From CAVSRC01 sp963782045 (GTDB lineage Bacteria > Pseudomonadota > Alphaproteobacteria > Rhizobiales > Kaistiaceae): DNA of 64,000 nucleotides. Each line of letters starts with the position of its first letter. The first letter of the stretch is position 1. The stretch spans positions 310,001-374,000 of the forward strand of contig CAWAIR010000037.1 of assembly GCA_963782045.1 (NCBI GenBank), written 5' to 3'. The notes under the pieces are model-generated. The model made no database searches. It was not told the DNA's origin and was given only the letters and a program-made list of their open reading frames with translations. This document shows positions 19,478 to 27,265 of the stretch, piece by piece. A program made the translations under genes and the position numbers.

Positions 19478-20171
19478 TCAGGCCGCAGCCGGCATCGCCC
19501 GGCCCATGCCGTCGTAAAGATCGAGGCAGCGCTCGAACCAGACGTTCACCGGGTCGTCGTCGGCGATGAGCCTGAACGGGCTCATTACCCGCGTCCATTG
19601 CAGCGTGGCGAAGGGGCAGTAGTCGGCATAGAGCGGCGCCTCGCCGCCGATGAACGGCTGGTGGGCGAGCATGCTCCGGAGCGGCTCCCAGGCCGCGCGC
19701 CAGGCGGCGAGGCGCTCTTCCCTGCTCGCCTGCAGTTCCTCGAGCGTGCGGCCGAAGCGCTTCTCGCGGCTCTCGCGGAAATAGACCTGATCTTCCGGCG
19801 ACAGGCGGTCGTGGACGTCCTTGATGATCATCGGCAGGGCGGTGCGCGCCAGCATCGTTGCCGCCCACGAATCGATGAAGCGCGCCATCGCCGCACCGCT
19901 CGCGCCACCGAACAGCGACGGCCGCTCAGGAAAGGCCGGCTTCGAGATGGAGCGCGATGTCGAAGGATTCGCGCATCAGCTTGCCGCCGTCGTCGATCAC
20001 CGGCACGGTCGGCGAGAAGCCGTCGCCGATCGCCTTGATCCTGGCATAGGGCGTCGCCCGCGCCTCGAAATCGAGGCCCTTGTGCGCCAGCGCCATGCGC
20101 ACCTTCCAGCACGCCGGGCTGAAACGGCGCGTCGTGTCGCCCGCGCAGAGATCGTAGAGAATGATCGGCAT
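19478..20171 (-). CDS. Glutathione S-transferase family protein (one frame break)
   Basis: A GST-fold protein of about 230 residues. The thioredoxin-like N-terminal part reads MPIILYDLCAGDTTRRFSPA, then TVPVIDDGGKLMRESFDIAL (cis-Pro and Glu-Ser of the glutathione site). The helical C-terminal part contains IIKDVHDRLSPEDQVYFRES and PFIGGEAPLYADYCPFATLQ, and ends at PAAA. The halves are in different frames; one extra base near 19935-19940 joins LHLEA to FPERPSLFGG. The substrate is unknown. A truncated duplicate lies at 18237-18478. Confidence 0.85.
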
Positions 20172-20235
20172 CGCTTTCCTCCTGCCCCTTATGTCAGTAG
20201 GTATGACCTATCCCAGCCGATGACGGGGTCAAGCC

Positions 20236-20751
20236 ATGCACGATCATTTCGCGATGTTCGCCGTCTATAACCGGTGGGCGAACGCGCGCCTTTACGAGGC
20301 GGCGGCAACGCTCCCCGATGCCGACTACCGGGCGAATCGCGGCGCCTTCTTCGGCTCGCTCAACGGCACGCTCAACCACCTGCTGGTCGCCGACCGCATC
20401 TGGATGCGCCGCTTCACCGGCAGCGGGCCGCAGCCGACTCGGCTGGACGAAATCCTGTTCGACGACCTGCCGTCGCTCGCCGCAGCCCGCCGGGCCGAGG
20501 ACGAACGCATCATCGCCTATGTCGACGGCCTCACCGAGGCCGACCTCGCCGGCACCTTCAGCTACCGCACCATCGTCAAGCCGGCCGACATCACGCAGCC
20601 GCTTGCCCCGGCGCTGGCGCACTTCTTCAACCACCAGACCCACCATCGCGGCCAGGCGCACACGCTTCTCACCATCGCCAGCGGCAACGATGCCGCGCCC
20701 TCGCTCGACCTCATCTACTTCCAGCGCGAGACAGGCATCGGACTCGACTGA
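20236..20751 (+). CDS. DinB-family four-helix protein
   Basis: A 171-residue member of the DinB/YfiT-like superfamily of metal-binding four-helix bundles. Expected His ligands are seen in GTLNHLLVADRIW (about residue 48) and NHQTHHRGQAHTLL (about 133-147). Members act as thiol transferases or hydrolases, and the role here is unknown; despite the name, no DNA damage role can be inferred. It is divergent from the glutathione transferase, which may hint at thiol chemistry. No frame break was seen. Confidence 0.88.
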   Translation: MHDHFAMFAVYNRWANARLYEAAATLPDADYRANRGAFFGSLNGTLNHLLVADRIWMRRFTGSGPQPTRLDEILFDDLPSLAAARRAEDERIIAYVDGLTEADLAGTFSYRTIVKPADITQPLAPALAHFFNHQTHHRGQAHTLLTIASGNDAAPSLDLIYFQRETGIGLD

Positions 20752-20771
20752 GGCCCGCGCCCGGCGGGGGC

Positions 20772-21170
20772 TCAGCGAGACGCGAACCGCTCACTCGCCG
20801 CCGCGGTCGCCGGCATGTACAGCGAGACAGCCGTGCCCTCGGGATCGCGGAACTGGAAGGTCTTGTTGCCCCACGGCATCGTCTTCAGTCCGTGGACCAG
20901 CGGCACCTTGTCCTTGAGGCGCTCGTAGTCGGCGTCGATGTCGTCCACCTGGAACTCGATGACGGCCGTGCGGTTGGCAGCGGGCTCGGCGCTGCCCTCC
21001 TGCCAGAGGGCAACCGTCTCGGCGGCGCCGATCGCCAGTGTCGCCGCCGGAGTCACGATTTCGGCGAAGACGGGCGCGAGCCACTCGGCCTTCGCCCCGG
21101 TCACCATCTCGTAGAAGGCGACCATCTGCCGGATATCGGCGGCGACGAGACGGGTCGATGCGAACTTCAT
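20772..21170 (-). CDS. VOC/glyoxalase-like protein
   Basis: A 132-residue vicinal-oxygen-chelate fold protein: MKFASTRLVAADIRQMVAFY, then VIEFQVDDIDADYERLKDK and NKTFQFRDPEGTAVSLYMP, the usual beta-alpha-beta repeats and the closing Asp-Pro-Glu-Gly. The metal ligands are not obvious, so catalytic activity is unsure. The start MKFAST at 21170 is chosen over an upstream ATG that adds 19 atypical residues. It converges with the DinB gene, 20 bp apart. Confidence 0.82.
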   Translation of the reverse strand: MKFASTRLVAADIRQMVAFYEMVTGAKAEWLAPVFAEIVTPAATLAIGAAETVALWQEGSAEPAANRTAVIEFQVDDIDADYERLKDKVPLVHGLKTMPWGNKTFQFRDPEGTAVSLYMPATAAASERFASR

Positions 21171-21307
21171 GGGATCACTCCAGCCGGCCGAGGCGGGCCC
21201 CCGGCATCGATAGCGCCTTTGTCGCACACACCTGGTGTCACCGTTCTGGCAGCAGCCACGATGGGTCGCGCCGACGACCGGACGCGATCGCGGGATCGCC
21301 TGCGGGC

Positions 21308-22360
21308 CTACGAGCCCCGCCGCTTCTCCTTCGCCTTCACGACACCCTTGACCATGCGGCCGAAGTCGCGTTCGCGTGCATGGCGTTCGTGCAGCGCCTC
21401 GGAGTTGCGGGCGTCCTCGCGGGCGAGCTTCAGGTAGCGGGCGTAGCGGGCGCCATCGAGCGTGCCGTCGGCGAGCGCGACCTGCACGGCACAGCCCGGC
21501 TCCGCCTCATGACTGCAATCGGCGAAGCGACATTGGCCGGCGAGTTCCACGATGTCGGCGAAGACGTCCTCGATGCCCTCGCCGGCACCGGCGAGTTGCA
21601 GCTCGCGCATGCCGGGCGTGTCCATCAGCAGCCCGCCCTCCGCCAGCGGGTGGAGCGAGCGGCCGGCGGTGGTGTGGCGGCCGTGGGCGTCGTCCTCGCG
21701 GATCGCGGCCGTCGCCAGCGCGCCGCCGGTCAGCGTGTTGATGAGCGTCGATTTGCCCACCCCCGACGAGCCGACCAGCGCCACCGTCTGGCCCACCCCG
21801 CACCACGGCTTGAGGTGCGCCGCCTCGCCCGCCGCACGGGCGTCGAGGCATTCGACCAGCAGGCCCGGCATCAGCTTCGCCGCGCGGGCGACATAGGCGT
21901 GCGCGTCGTCGGTCAAATCGGCCTTGGTGAGCACGATCACCGGCGTCACGTCGGCCTCGCGGGCGAGCGCCAGATAGCGTTCGAGGCGGGCGACATTGAA
22001 GTCCTGGTTGCACGAGGTGACGACGAAGAGCGTGTCGACGTTGGCGGCAATGAGCTGCACGCGCCGGCCGGTGCCTGCCGCCCGGCGCTTGAACAGGCTC
22101 TTGCGGGCGAGCACGCGGAGGGGAGCGCCGCTGGCGCGATCGACGAGCAGCCAGTCGCCAACCGTGGCGGCCGCCTCATCGTCGGCGCCGGCAACCGGCG
22201 GCACGCGTCCGGCGAAGTCGGCACCGGCCACGTCGAGGCCGTTGCGGTAGACGGCGAAGACGCGGGCCGGCACGGCGCCGGCGAGGTCGGCAACGCCGAG
22301 CTGCGACTGAAAGAACTGCGACCAGCCATAGCCGGCCAGGGAAGAAGGTCTGTTGGTCAT
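21308..22360 (-). CDS. rsgA: Small ribosomal subunit maturation GTPase RsgA
   Basis: Circularly permuted GTPase that checks late 30S maturation. The 350-residue protein has an OB-fold-like N-terminus (RVFAVYRNGLDVAG), then G4 LTKADL, G1 GSSGVGKST, G2 HTTAG and G3 DTPGMRE in the permuted order, and a C-terminal zinc finger CRFADCSHEAEPGC. The start MTNRPSSL at 22360 is preferred to the longer open frame. A stem-loop (22377-22400) and a 17-codon leader ORF (22489-22542) precede it on the same strand. Confidence 0.94.
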   Translation of the reverse strand: MTNRPSSLAGYGWSQFFQSQLGVADLAGAVPARVFAVYRNGLDVAGADFAGRVPPVAGADDEAAATVGDWLLVDRASGAPLRVLARKSLFKRRAAGTGRRVQLIAANVDTLFVVTSCNQDFNVARLERYLALAREADVTPVIVLTKADLTDDAHAYVARAAKLMPGLLVECLDARAAGEAAHLKPWCGVGQTVALVGSSGVGKSTLINTLTGGALATAAIREDDAHGRHTTAGRSLHPLAEGGLLMDTPGMRELQLAGAGEGIEDVFADIVELAGQCRFADCSHEAEPGCAVQVALADGTLDGARYARYLKLAREDARNSEALHERHARERDFGRMVKGVVKAKEKRRGS

Positions 22361-22376
22361 CGGTCTCGACCGTTCG

Positions 22377-22400
22377 GGCTTCGCGGGAAAGCGCGAAGCC
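22377..22400 (-). promoter_or_regulatory. Stem-loop just upstream of the rsgA start
   Basis: On the minus strand GGCTTCGCG and CGCGAAGCC form a perfect 9-bp stem with a 6-nt loop, ending 17 nt before the rsgA ATG. There is no T-run, so it could affect translation rather than termination. Confidence 0.5.
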
Positions 22401-22488
22401 AAGCGACACCACGCCGCCCCTGAGGGCAGCGAATGAAGGCTTGAGGCTGGTCGAGACGGACGCCGGCAGCGGCCGGCGAACAAGCCGC

Positions 22489-22542
22489 TTAGGCGGCGAT
22501 CCCCTCGCCAGCCGGGCGACGGGCAACAATGGCCGTAGACAT
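22489..22542 (-). CDS. Putative 17-residue leader peptide upstream of rsgA
   Basis: Short ORF encoding MSTAIVARRPAGEGIAA and ending TAA. It has a strong ribosome binding site, AAGGAG, seven bases before the ATG, which is better than that of rsgA itself. It lies 128 bp upstream of rsgA on the same strand with a hairpin between them, an arrangement like attenuation leaders. No amino acid run points to a particular signal. It may be a chance ORF; the good SD is the main support. Confidence 0.4.
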   Translation of the reverse strand: MSTAIVARRPAGEGIAA

Positions 22543-22657
22543 CAAACGCTCCTTGTGGCTGACGCCGCGACGCGGCTTGCGGGGTTGCTGACGAGGCGTG
22601 AGATACGCCTCAGGGCGGCCGGGCGCAAGAGATACCCCCGTGTTTCGCTTGCTTGAG

Positions 22658-22738
22658 CGTAGCCCGGATGGAGCGCAGTGCAATCCGGGATCGGCGTCCC
22701 GGGACCCCCGTATTCCGCTCCGCTCCATACGGGCTACG
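22658..22738. repeat. REP-like intergenic repeat, copy 2
   Basis: An 81-bp element starting CGTAGCCCGGATGGAGCG and ending CGCTCCATACGGGCTACG. Its ends are near-complementary and it has CAATCCGGGA internally. It sits between the rsgA leader region and the small secreted protein gene. Confidence 0.9.
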
Positions 22739-22776
22739 GCGCAGCGTCGGCTGACCGTCGTCCCGGCGCCGCTCCC

Positions 22777-23016
22777 CTACTTCGTCACCTTGCAGGCCAC
22801 CACCTTGCAGCTCGCCGGGTGCTTGCTCTTATCCTGGCAGTCGGCCTTGGCGAGCGCGCCGGCGATGGTCTTCACGGAGAATTCGAGCAGGCCGGTCTGC
22901 TTTTCCGTCCAGTGCTTGCCGGCGGAATCCTTCGCCGTGCAGGCAACGGTGGCGGCCGCTGCCGGCGAGGTCGCCAGCAGGAGCCCGGCAAGGAGCGTCG
23001 CAGAAACGTATCTCAT
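22777..23016 (-). CDS. Small secreted Cys-containing protein, paralog A
   Basis: A 79-residue precursor with signal peptide MRYVSATLLAGLLLATSPAAA (cleaved about residue 22). The mature part has four Cys: TVACTAKDSAGKHWT, AKADCQDKS, and PASCKVVACKVTK. The pattern CTAK-G-CQ-S-P-(S/T)C-VV is shared with the frameshifted gene at 23987-24212, so the two are paralogs. The function is unknown. The start at 23016 gives the signal peptide; the longer open frame does not. Confidence 0.7.
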   Translation of the reverse strand: MRYVSATLLAGLLLATSPAAAATVACTAKDSAGKHWTEKQTGLLEFSVKTIAGALAKADCQDKSKHPASCKVVACKVTK

Positions 23017-23030
23017 GGTGCTCTCCGCTC

Positions 23031-23501
23031 TCAGCCGTGCTTGTGGATCGGGTCGACCCAGGCCACCGCCTCCGGTTTCTCCACCGGCTCGATGTCGAGA
23101 TTGACCACCACCGCCTCGTTGTCGGAGCGCACCATCACGCATTCGAGCGGCTCGTCGGTCGAGGCGTTGATCTCCTGGTGCGGCACGAAGGGCGGCACGA
23201 AGATGAAATCGCCGGGTCCCGCCTCGGCGACGTATTCGAGACTGTTCCCCCAGCGCATGCGTGCCCGGCCGCGGACCACGTAGATGACGCTCTCCAGCTC
23301 ACCGTGATGGTGGGCGCCGGTCTTGGCGTTGGGCTGGATCTTGACGGTGCCCGCCCAGATCTTCTGCGCACCGACGCGGGCCAAATTGATCGCCGCGGCG
23401 CGGTCCATGCCCGGCGTCTGCGCCGTGTTGGGATCGAGCTGGCTTCCGGGGATCACCTTCACTCCGTGCGTCTTCCAGTCGATCTTGCCGGCTTGCGTCA
23501 T
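23031..23501 (-). CDS. Cupin-domain protein
   Basis: A single-domain cupin of 156 residues. The metal-binding motif is GAHHHGELESVIYVVRG (three His and Glu, residues about 65-81), and the second cupin motif PGDFIFVPPFVPHQEIN supplies the last His. Such proteins bind a divalent metal and act as oxygenases, isomerases or sensors; the substrate is not evident. It starts at 23501 after GGGAGGGAACA. It is divergent from the LprI-like gene and lies 15 bp upstream of the small secreted protein gene on the same strand. Confidence 0.88.
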   Translation of the reverse strand: MTQAGKIDWKTHGVKVIPGSQLDPNTAQTPGMDRAAAINLARVGAQKIWAGTVKIQPNAKTGAHHHGELESVIYVVRGRARMRWGNSLEYVAEAGPGDFIFVPPFVPHQEINASTDEPLECVMVRSDNEAVVVNLDIEPVEKPEAVAWVDPIHKHG

Positions 23502-23602
23502 TGTTGTTCCCTCCCGACATCGGCTCCGCGCCTGCGCTACCCACCCTACAATGTTATTGTGCCCGAGGGGACAGAGGGGCGGATCGCAGCAGGAGGCAGA
23601 CA

Positions 23603-23983
23603 ATGAGGTTCCTTTCGGGCGGCCGGCGGTTCGCCGTCGCAGCCGCCGTTATCCTGATTGCCGCGACGCCCGCCGCTGCCGCAAGCTTCGATTGCGGCAA
23701 GGCGAAGACCGCCGACGAGAAGGCGATCTGCGCCGACCAGACGCTCTCCGAGCTCGACGTCGCCATGGCGACGCTCTACGGCGTGCGCATGCAGATCCCG
23801 ATGCTGATGGGCGCGCGCGGCGCGGCAAGGGACGAACAGGTCGCCTGGCTCGCCAAGCGCCGGGCCTGCGGCGGCGACGTCGCCTGCCTGACCGAGAGCT
23901 ACCACCAGCGGATCGTCGACCTCGACCAGACGATCACGGAGGCCATGCACGACTACTGCGTGCGCATGGGCATCTGCGGCTGA
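23603..23983 (+). CDS. LprI-type secreted protein
   Basis: A 126-residue precursor with a signal peptide ending AAAASFDC (cleaved about 27). The mature part follows the LprI/DUF1311 pattern: FDCGKAKTADEKAICADQTL-SELD near the start, an Arg-Glu-Gln-Trp-like middle (DEQVAWLAKRRACGGDVACL) and YHQRIVDLD. Some members inhibit lysozyme, but most are uncharacterised. The ATG at 23603 has GCAGGAGGCAGA upstream, a very strong SD. Confidence 0.82.
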   Translation: MRFLSGGRRFAVAAAVILIAATPAAAASFDCGKAKTADEKAICADQTLSELDVAMATLYGVRMQIPMLMGARGAARDEQVAWLAKRRACGGDVACLTESYHQRIVDLDQTITEAMHDYCVRMGICG

Positions 23984-23986
23984 GCC

Positions 23987-24212
23987 TTATGGGTGCGAGA
24001 TGACGACGTGGCACGTCCGCGGACGGGCGCTGTCTGCCTGGCACCTGGCAATGGCGCTCGTGCACGTGCCGGCTTTATAGACGCCGGTTGCGGTGTAGAG
24101 CGCGCCGCGGATGTTTTTCGCCGTGCAGACCCAGGCGAAGGCCGGCGAGGTCGTCGCGCTCATTAGACCGGCGGCTGCGGCAACTAGAAGAAGGCGTGAA
24201 CCAGCGCTTCAT
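23987..24212 (-). CDS. Small secreted Cys-containing protein, paralog B (one frame break)
   Basis: Not a continuous ORF. Starting at ATG 24212 (MKRWFT) and removing one C from the run near 24192-24196 gives a signal peptide (LLLVAAAAGLMSATTSPAFA), then WVCTAKNIRGALYTATGVYK, TCTSAIARCQAD, and RPRTCHVVISHP to TAA at 23987. This matches paralog A (22777-23016) in Cys spacing and in CTAK, CQ and TC-VV blocks. The total of 226 bases is one more than a multiple of three, consistent with a single inserted base. An in-frame ATG within the signal region would give a protein without export. Confidence 0.6.
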
Positions 24213-24384
24213 GGATCAGTCTCCCCTTGCAGACCGATGGAGACACGGTTCGCTCCAGACTTCCGCCCCCTTTCGGCCCGGCAACTTTACACTAGTTCCA
24301 ATCTTGGAGGAATCCTCACATAAGGCCGCGCAAATCGCCCCACCCCTTGCCCCCTCGCCCGCTTCGCGGCACAAACCCGCCGCC

Positions 24385-26280
24385 ATGCTCCACATCAACG
24401 ACCTCACCTACCGGATCGGCCATCGCCTGCTGATCGACCATGCCACCGTGGCGCTGCCCGACGGTGCCAAGGTCGGCCTGGTGGGGCCAAACGGTGCCGG
24501 CAAGACCACGCTCTTCCGCCTGATCTCCGGCGAGGTCGGGCCGGAGAGCGGCTCCATCGGCCTGCCCAGGAACGCGCGCATCGGCCAGGTGGCGCAGGAG
24601 GCGCCGGGCGGGCCGGAGAACCTGATCGCGGTGGTGCTCGCCGCCGACCGCGAGCGCGCGACGCTGCTCGCCGAGGCGGAGACGGCCCACGACGGCCACC
24701 GCATCGCCGAGATTCACACGCGGCTCGCCGACATCGATTCCCATTCGGCGGAGGCGCGCGCCGCCACCATCCTCGCCGGCCTCGGCTTCGACGAGGCCGC
24801 CCAGCAGCAGCCCTGCTCGTCCTTCTCCGGCGGCTGGCGCATGCGGGTGGCGCTCGCCGCCACGCTGTTCACGCGGCCGGACCTGCTGCTGCTGGACGAG
24901 CCGACCAACTATCTCGATCTCGAAGGCACGCTGTGGCTGGAGACCTACGTCACCAAATACCCCTATAGCGTGCTCATCATCAGCCACGATCGCGACCTCC
25001 TCAACCGCGCCGTCGACACCATCGTCCATCTCGATCAGGGCAAGCTCACGCTCTATCGCGGCGGTTACGATTCCTTCGATCGCCAGCGGCGCGAGCGCCA
25101 GGCGCTGCAACTGAAGCTGAAGGCCAGGCAGGACGACCAGCGCCGCCACCTGCAATCCTTCGTCGACCGTTTCCGCTACAAGGCGTCGAAGGCGACCCAG
25201 GCGCAGTCCCGCCTGAAGATGCTGGAGAAGATGGAGCCGATCGTGGCGCTCGCCGACAACACGGTGGTGCCCTTCCATTTCCCGCCGCCGGCCAAACCCG
25301 CGGCGCCGCCGATCATGACCATGGAGGACGTCTCGGTCGGCTATCAGGCGGACCGGCCGGTGCTCCGCGGCATGAACCTCAGGCTCGACGACGACGACCG
25401 CATCGGCCTGCTCGGCGCCAACGGCAACGGCAAGTCGACGCTCGCCAAGCTGATAGCCGGGCGGCTTGCGGCGATGGGCGGCCGCTTCCGCCGCCTGCAC
25501 CGGCTGGAGGTCGCCTATTTCGCCCAGCACCAGCTCGACGAGCTGAAGCCGCAGTGGTCGCCCTACGACCATGTCCGCGACCTGATGCCGGACGCGACCG
25601 AAGCGCAGGTGCGCGCCCGCGCCGGGGCGCTCGGCTTCGTGCGCACCAAGATGGACACCAAGGCCGCCGATCTCTCCGGCGGCGAGAAGGCGCGCCTGCT
25701 GCTCGGCCTCGCCACCTTCACCGGCGCCAACCTGATGATCCTCGACGAACCCACCAACCACCTCGACATCGACAGCCGCGAGGCGCTGGTCCAGGCGCTG
25801 GCCGAGTTCCCCGGCGCCGTCATCCTCATCAGCCACGACCGCCACCTGGTCGAATCCTCGGTCGACCGCCTGTGGCTGGTCGCCGGCGGCACCGTCGCCC
25901 CCTATGACGGCGACCTCGACGACTACCGTCGCGACGTTCTCGACAGCCGCAACGGTGGAAACGGCAACGGTGCCGCGCGCAAGGCATCGGCCAGCGGCAC
26001 GGCGCAGGAGCGCCGCCGCGAAGCCGCCGGGCGGCGCCAGCAGACGGCGCCGCTGCGCAAGAAGATCAAGGATGCCGAAGCGCAAGTCGAATCTCTTCAC
26101 AAGGAGATTCAACGGATTGACCGAAAGCTCGGCGATTCCACGCTTTATGAGCGCGATTCCGGCGAAGCGGCGTTCCTCGCCAAGGAGCGCGCCGAGGCGG
26201 TTCGTAAGCTGGCTAAGGCCGAGGACAAGTGGCTCGCCGCCAGCACCGCGCTGGAAGAGGCGATGACGGAGCCGGAATAA
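24385..26280 (+). CDS. ABC-F family ATPase
   Basis: A 631-residue soluble protein with two ABC cassettes and no membrane segments, of the ribosome-associated ABC-F class. Cassette 1: GPNGAGKTT, SFSGGWRMR, LLLLDEPTNYLD. Linker: about residues 230-310, helical and charged (RQRRERQALQLKLKARQDDQ). Cassette 2: GANGNGKST, DLSGGEKAR, LMILDEPTNHLD. A C-terminal coiled coil (about 535-631) rich in Lys, Glu and Ala is like Uup or YheS. Such proteins tune translation or relieve stalled ribosomes. The start MLHINDLTYRIG at 24385 is chosen as the conserved cassette start; the frame is open further upstream. Confidence 0.93.
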   Translation: MLHINDLTYRIGHRLLIDHATVALPDGAKVGLVGPNGAGKTTLFRLISGEVGPESGSIGLPRNARIGQVAQEAPGGPENLIAVVLAADRERATLLAEAETAHDGHRIAEIHTRLADIDSHSAEARAATILAGLGFDEAAQQQPCSSFSGGWRMRVALAATLFTRPDLLLLDEPTNYLDLEGTLWLETYVTKYPYSVLIISHDRDLLNRAVDTIVHLDQGKLTLYRGGYDSFDRQRRERQALQLKLKARQDDQRRHLQSFVDRFRYKASKATQAQSRLKMLEKMEPIVALADNTVVPFHFPPPAKPAAPPIMTMEDVSVGYQADRPVLRGMNLRLDDDDRIGLLGANGNGKSTLAKLIAGRLAAMGGRFRRLHRLEVAYFAQHQLDELKPQWSPYDHVRDLMPDATEAQVRARAGALGFVRTKMDTKAADLSGGEKARLLLGLATFTGANLMILDEPTNHLDIDSREALVQALAEFPGAVILISHDRHLVESSVDRLWLVAGGTVAPYDGDLDDYRRDVLDSRNGGNGNGAARKASASGTAQERRREAAGRRQQTAPLRKKIKDAEAQVESLHKEIQRIDRKLGDSTLYERDSGEAAFLAKERAEAVRKLAKAEDKWLAASTALEEAMTEPE

Positions 26281-26285
26281 GCCGG

Positions 26286-26735
26286 CTAAGCTCTCTTCTC
26301 CCAGCGGCCACGCTCCGACTGCTGCCAGTAGGTGGCCTCGTGGCCCGCGGCCTTGGCCGCCTTCCAGGCCGCCCGCGCCTGGTCGACGGCATCGGGATCG
26401 TTGCCGTCGAAGAGGCGCACGATGCGGCTGTAGGCACCGTAGTCGGGGATGTCGGCGCCATCGGCGAGAAAGCGCACTTGCGCCCCGTTGGGATTGTCTT
26501 CCTCGGCGGTCAGCCATACCGGCTGGGCACCGGCGCGGCCGTCCTTGACGGTGCCGTGCGGCAGAAACCCTTCGTCGCGCCATGTCCACAGATGCGCGTC
26601 GAGCGCGTCGCGGCGCTCCTCCGAGCCGACCTGCACCACCGCCCGCCACTTGCGTTCGAGGCACTTCTCAAGCAGCTCGGGCAGCACCCGCTCCAGCGGC
26701 TGGTTGGTGAGGTGGTAGAACAGGACCTCGGTCAT
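26286..26735 (-). CDS. holC: DNA polymerase III chi subunit
   Basis: Clamp-loader accessory subunit that contacts SSB. The 149-residue protein starts MTEVLFYHLTNQPLERVLPE and has WTWRDEGFLPHGT, PVWLTAEEDNPNGAQVRFLA and IVRLFDGNDPDAVDQARAAW, all typical of HolC. ATG 26735 overlaps the stop of the upstream toxin gene (ATGA). In relatives holC normally follows pepA directly; here a toxin-antitoxin pair lies between them. Confidence 0.93.
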   Translation of the reverse strand: MTEVLFYHLTNQPLERVLPELLEKCLERKWRAVVQVGSEERRDALDAHLWTWRDEGFLPHGTVKDGRAGAQPVWLTAEEDNPNGAQVRFLADGADIPDYGAYSRIVRLFDGNDPDAVDQARAAWKAAKAAGHEATYWQQSERGRWEKRA

Positions 26736-27007
26736 TCTGCGGTCTCGTGCCACGGCCGGCGCGCCGCGTGGCGGATATGCAGGATCGCTATCTCGCTTCC
26801 CTCCGCGTGCCAGTAGATCAGGTAGGGATAGCGGCCCGCCTGAACGACACGTGTGTGCTGCTCGCCGGAAAGGCGGCCACCTTGCGGAAACTCGGCGATC
26901 CTGGCAATCGTCCGGGCTACGTTGCGCGCACCGGCCGGGCTATGCTGCTCAAGATATTCCAAGATCTCCCGAAGATCGCGTTCCGCCCTGCGCGAGAAGT
27001 GGAGCAC
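26732..27007 (-). CDS. RelE/ParE-family toxin
   Basis: A 91-residue toxin of the RelE/ParE fold: LHFSRRAERDLREILEYLEQ, ARNVARTIARIAEFPQGGR and YPYLIYWHAEGSEIAILHIR, with the typical C-terminal Arg-His region. It starts with GTG at 27007, overlapping the antitoxin stop by one base, and its own stop overlaps holC, so all are translationally linked. Whether it is a gyrase poison (ParE-like) or ribosome-dependent RNase (RelE-like) cannot be told; the initial residues look ParE-like. Confidence 0.88.
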   Translation of the reverse strand: MLHFSRRAERDLREILEYLEQHSPAGARNVARTIARIAEFPQGGRLSGEQHTRVVQAGRYPYLIYWHAEGSEIAILHIRHAARRPWHETAE

Positions 27008-27234
27008 TAGACACCGAAGCGCCGCCAGAGCCCGTCTATTTCCTCGTCGCTGGCGAATTCACCCCGCCTGGCCTCTTCGAGGCCCTGGCGGATCGCTGCC
27101 CGGGTCTCCTGGTCGAGTTCCTCCGGCTTGTCGGAGGTGTCGGCCATGGCAAGAAGCGCAAGGGCCATGGAATCCTGGACATCGTCCGGCAGCGTGCGGG
27201 CGCGCTCGATCGCCTTTTCCAGCAGCTTGGTCAT
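27007..27234 (-). CDS. Antitoxin of the RelE/ParE pair
   Basis: A 75-residue acidic protein located first in the pair. The N-terminal part (LLEKAIERARTLPDDVQDSM) and the C-terminal RRGEFASDEEIDGLWRRFGV are typical of small antitoxins found with ParE/RelE toxins; the C-terminus probably wraps the toxin. The DNA-binding part is not obvious. It follows pepA by 31 bp on the same strand. Confidence 0.85.
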   Translation of the reverse strand: MTKLLEKAIERARTLPDDVQDSMALALLAMADTSDKPEELDQETRAAIRQGLEEARRGEFASDEEIDGLWRRFGV

Positions 27235-27265
27235 GGGCTCAGTCTAGCTCCGCCGCCTCGGAAAA

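Noticed and set aside
24316..26664. A 782-codon minus-strand open frame across the ABC-F gene, and similar long antisense frames at 4321-6027, 29035-30837 and 53113-54627
   Set aside because: High GC keeps antisense frames open. Their predicted proteins are low-complexity Arg/Ala/Gly/Asp sequences with no family features, while the opposite strand encodes clear conserved proteins.
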